Shown piece by piece: positions 61,299 through 64,000 of a stretch of DNA of 64,000 nt; position 1 is the first letter of the stretch, and each line of letters begins with the position of its first letter. Made by a program: the position numbers and the translations under genes. The notes beneath the pieces are model-generated. The model did not search any database and was not told the DNA's origin. It worked only from the letters and a program-made list of their open reading frames with translations. The DNA comes from Streptomyces humicola (GTDB lineage: Bacteria; Actinomycetota; Actinomycetes; Streptomycetales; Streptomycetaceae), in contig NZ_JANFNG010000028.1 of the NCBI RefSeq assembly GCF_024436035.1, forward strand, positions 22,093 through 86,092, in the 5' to 3' direction.

Positions 61299-61805
61299 AT
61301 GCCCGCCGCACAAACCGCTCGACGTGTCGTGCGAGAGACGGTCTCCGGTCTCCCTCGCGAGTTCTGGTGGCTGTGGACGAGCACGCTGATCAACAGGCTC
61401 GGCGGCTTCGTCGTCACCTTCCTCGCCCTTTACCTCACGGTCGACCGCGGCTTTTCCGCGTCCTACGCCGGACTCGTCGCCGCGCTGTACGGGCTCGGCG
61501 GCTCGGCCGGGGCGGTGGCCGGCGGAGTCCTCAGCGACCGCGTCGGGCGCCGCGCCACGCTGCTCATCGCCCAGACCGGCACGGCGGTGACGACCGCAGT
61601 GCTCGGCTTTGTGACCGCCCCTGTGGCGATCGCCGTGGTGGCCGCGGCGCTCGGCGTCGTCAGCAACGCGTCACGCCCCGCGGGGCAGGCGATGGGACGG
61701 CGGGAGCCGTCGGCTACTGGGCGCTGCTGCGCAGCCGGGGTGCGGCGACGACCGCGGCCGGCGTGGTCAGGACTGCGCGGGATCCGCGGGATCCGCGGGA
61801 ACTGA
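61299..61805 (+). pseudogene. MFS transporter with large internal deletion
   Basis: From ATG 61299: [53 protein letters not shown] (MFS loop 2-3 motif) and two more helices up to SNASRPAGQAMG at about 61700, i.e. only the first ~130 residues of a ~410-residue transporter. The following bases in another frame encode GAVGYWALLRSRGA, the kind of segment seen at the C-terminal end of this transporter type. So the middle (~270 codons) has been deleted, out of frame. The remnant overlaps the end of the YbjN gene. Confidence 0.75.
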
Positions 61806-62357
61806 CGGAGCGTCCGCCCGCCGCCCCGCGCCCGTCAGATGCCTGAACGCCTCGAGATTGCGGGTGGATTCGCCCCGGGCGATGCGCCACGCGTACTCCT
61901 TGCGGATGGCATTGGCGAACCCGAGTTCCAGCAGGGTGTTGAAGCTTCCGTCGGCGTTCTCCACGACGGCGCCGAGCAGCTTGTCGACCTCGTCGGGCGT
62001 GACGGCTGCGAGCGGGAGGCGCCCGACGAGGTAGATGTCGCCGAGCCGGTCAACGGCGTAACCCACCCCGTACATACGGAGGTTGCGTTCCAGCAGCCAG
62101 CGGTGGACGGCCTCATGGTTCTCGTCCGGGCAGCGCACGACGAAGGCCTGGACCGCGAGGGTGTGGCGCCCGACGACGAGCGAGCACGTGGTGGACAGCT
62201 TGCGCGTGCCGGGCAGTTGGACGACGTACGTGGTGGTGGGGCCGTTGGCGCCCGCCGCGGCGGGCCCCTGCGGCGTCTCGGGCGTCTCCCACGAGAGGCC
62301 GGCTCCCTGCAGCGCCTTCTCGATCGCGGCGCGTGCGGCGTCCTGTGCCTGTGCCAT
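61767..62357 (-). CDS. YbjN domain protein
   Basis: 196 aa from ATG 62357 (MAQAQDAARAAIEKALQGAGLSWETPETP). Domain features: YVVQLPGTRKLSTTCSLVVGRHTLAVQAFVVRCPDENHEAVHRWLLERNLRMYGVGYAVDRLGDIYLVGRLPL, typical of YbjN/type III secretion chaperone-like folds. Function unknown; in actinobacteria it is conserved next to mshA. The C-terminal tail is Ala/Asp/Pro-rich. Starts 23 bases downstream of mshA on the same strand, so probably co-transcribed with it. Confidence 0.88.
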   Translation of the reverse strand: MAQAQDAARAAIEKALQGAGLSWETPETPQGPAAAGANGPTTTYVVQLPGTRKLSTTCSLVVGRHTLAVQAFVVRCPDENHEAVHRWLLERNLRMYGVGYAVDRLGDIYLVGRLPLAAVTPDEVDKLLGAVVENADGSFNTLLELGFANAIRKEYAWRIARGESTRNLEAFRHLTGAGRRADAPSVPADPADPAQS

Positions 62358-62380
62358 AAGGCGATCGTAGGCGACGGCGG

Positions 62381-63727
62381 CTAGCCGTGCGCCGCCAGGC
62401 GCCGGTGGTCGTCGAGCGCGCGGGTGTAGACGTCCGCGGTCGCCGCGGCAGCCGTGTCCCAGCCGAAGGCCTGCGCATGGGTGGCCGCGGCCGCCCCGAG
62501 TTCGTCGGCGAGACGCGGCGCGTCGACGAAGCGGCGCAGCGCCCGCGCATAGTCCGCCGGATCGTGGCCGGGGATCAGCAGGCCGCTCACCCCGTCCCGT
62601 ACGGCGACCGGCAGGCCGCCGACCGACGCGGCGATCACCGGCGTCCCGCACGCCTCGGCTTCGATGGCGACGAGGCCAAACGATTCGCTGTACGAGGGCA
62701 TGACGAGCACGGTGGCCGCCCGGTACCAGTCCGCCAGCTGGTCTTGTTCCACGGGCGGCTGGAAGCGCACGACGTCGGCGAGGCCCAGGCGCGCGGCGAG
62801 CTTGTGCAGCCGCTCCGGCTTGGCGAGGCCGCTGCCGCTGGGACCCCCGACCACCGGTACGACGAGGCGCTCGCGCAGCGAGGGGTCCTCGTCGAGCAGG
62901 ATCGCAACGGCACGCAGCAGCACGTCGGGGGCCTTGAGTGGCTGGATGCGCCCTGCGAAGAGCGGGACGAGCGCATCCGCGGGCAGGCCGAGCCGGGCGC
63001 GCGCGGCGGCGCGCCCGTCAGCGGGGCGGAAGCGGTCGAGGTTCACGCCGGGGTGGACGACGGCGACCTTCTCGCGGGCGGCCGCGTAGTGGTGTACGAG
63101 GTCGTCCGCCTCTTCCTCGGTGTTGGCGATCAGGCGGTCCGCCGCCGCGACGATCTGCGTCTCGCCGATCACCCGGGCGGCGGGTTCCGGCTTGTCGCCC
63201 TTGGCGAGGGCCGCGTTCTTGACCTTTGCCATGGTGTGCATGGCGTGGACGAGGGGCACGCCCCAGCGCTGCGCGGCGAGCCAGCCGACGTGGCCGGAGA
63301 GCCAGTAGTGGGAGTGGACGAGGCCGTAGTAACCGGGCCGCTGCGAGGCCTCCGCCTGCATCACGCCGTGGGTGAAGGCGCACAGCTGAGCCGGGAGGTC
63401 CTCCTTGGCGAGGCCCTCGTAGGGGCCGGCGTCGACGTGGCGTACGAGCACGCCGGGGGCGAGTTCGACGACGGGCGGCAGTGCGGCGGTGGTGGCGCGG
63501 GTGAACACCTCGACCTCGATGCCGAGATCGGCGAGGCGCTTGGCGAGTTCGACGATGTAGACGTTCATGCCGCCTGCGTCGCCCGTGCCGGGCTGGTGGA
63601 GCGGGGAGGTGTGGACGCTGAGCATGGCGATGCGGCGGGGGACAGGTGCGCCCGCGGCGCGTCGGAGGCGCCGGGATCCGTGGGTTCGGCCGCGTCGACC
63701 GCCGAAACGGGCCACGTACTGGCTCAC
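62381..63727 (-). CDS. mshA: D-inositol-3-phosphate glycosyltransferase MshA
   Basis: 448 aa from GTG 63727 ([15 protein letters not shown] 9 bases upstream). GT4 fold: N-domain [74 protein letters not shown]-domain [30 protein letters not shown], and [28 protein letters not shown] with the E-x7-E donor motif. It adds GlcNAc from UDP-GlcNAc to inositol-3-phosphate, the first step of mycothiol synthesis. The frame is open further 5', but the GTG with ribosome site is preferred. Confidence 0.96.
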   Translation of the reverse strand: MSQYVARFGGRRGRTHGSRRLRRAAGAPVPRRIAMLSVHTSPLHQPGTGDAGGMNVYIVELAKRLADLGIEVEVFTRATTAALPPVVELAPGVLVRHVDAGPYEGLAKEDLPAQLCAFTHGVMQAEASQRPGYYGLVHSHYWLSGHVGWLAAQRWGVPLVHAMHTMAKVKNAALAKGDKPEPAARVIGETQIVAAADRLIANTEEEADDLVHHYAAAREKVAVVHPGVNLDRFRPADGRAAARARLGLPADALVPLFAGRIQPLKAPDVLLRAVAILLDEDPSLRERLVVPVVGGPSGSGLAKPERLHKLAARLGLADVVRFQPPVEQDQLADWYRAATVLVMPSYSESFGLVAIEAEACGTPVIAASVGGLPVAVRDGVSGLLIPGHDPADYARALRRFVDAPRLADELGAAAATHAQAFGWDTAAAATADVYTRALDDHRRLAAHG

Positions 63728-64000
63728 GGCGCACTGCCTCCTCACTACGGCCTGGTCCCTCGGAGCGGTAACCAATGGGAGGGGCCGGGGCATTTCCGCT
63801 TTGCCAAAGCGTTACGCACGCGGCGCGCCCGGCCCCGTGACTGGCCTGATCACGTGCGCCTCGCGCTGCGCGCCGCCTGCCCGCCGGCGTGATCGGTCCG
63901 TTCACGTGCGCCTCGGCGCCGTTGCCGTCACTGGCCTGATCACGTGCCCGGGCTCACGTTGCGCCGTGGCGTCGTTGGGGGGTCGGTGCCGCTGTGGGGT
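63728..64000. other. intergenic region with short direct repeats
   Basis: No gene visible to the window end. CTGGCCTGATCACGTGC occurs at 63841 and 63931, and CACGTGCGCCTCG at 63851 and 63903, so a CACGTG-centred motif appears three times in about 100 bases. Upstream of mshA; it could be a regulatory cluster or simple duplication. Confidence 0.45.

Overview
The window is high-GC actinomycete DNA, almost certainly from a Streptomyces chromosome. The right part (about 45.0-64.0 kb) is a compact block of core genes typical of that genus: mshA (mycothiol), gpmA, phoU, phoR-phoP, carD, ispD-ispF, cysS, rlmB, a DoxX protein and msiK. From memory this order matches the msiK-to-mshA neighbourhood of S. 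coelicolor. The codon third positions, GTG starts, leaderless-looking promoters and long antisense open frames also fit.

The left part (1 to about 45.0 kb) is accessory. Its organising feature is a tRNA-Thr(TGT) gene at 44.9 kb on the minus strand, whose 3' half is repeated exactly at 20.58 kb and 15.59 kb. These three att-like copies divide the accessory DNA. (a) 20.6-44.95 kb is an integrative island of about 24 kb with an excisionase-like HTH protein, an XRE regulator and a tyrosine integrase broken by an amber stop. (b) 15.6-20.6 kb is a 5-kb cargo module without a recombinase, resembling a cis-mobilisable element. (c) Everything left of 15.6 kb ends in a decayed integrase fragment and pseudogene debris, probably an older insertion.

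Cargo of (c): a short second threonyl-tRNA synthetase with a Thr-Thr-Thr leader peptide and attenuator, a GYD protein, a frameshifted ricin-like protein, a rhomboid protease, a polysaccharide deacetylase, a GT39-type membrane glycosyltransferase with Gly/His-rich loops, a Pls-type (poly-epsilon-lysine synthetase-like) NRPS coupled to a 107-aa membrane protein, a BPL_N lipoprotein, a GNAT, and an ABC transporter gene pair wrecked by an internal inversion. Cargo of (b): AI-2E-type permease, CsbD, two paralogous proteins of unknown function, a tiny membrane protein and a PP2C/SpoIIE phosphatase, which looks like a stress cassette.

Cargo of (a): GNAT, two small secreted SGN-repeat proteins, a RAMA-CBS-HEPN fusion (possible defence protein), an HTH protein, a WD40 fragment plus a DUF89 phosphatase, an aspartyl-tRNA synthetase paralogue preceded by a T-box with an Asp (GAC) specifier but frameshifted near its 3' end, a lipoprotein, a SapA-like secreted protein, a 1325-aa secreted protein (lysozyme-like, Golvesin-like and SGNH parts), and a polymorphic-toxin locus (WXG100-like protein, RHS toxin, two candidate immunity proteins). 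The most novel signals are the two tRNA-charging-sensing leaders in front of accessory synthetases, the RAMA-CBS-HEPN protein, the Pls-like synthetase with its coupled partner, and the tandem att structure. All functional assignments come from reading the sequence, without database searches.
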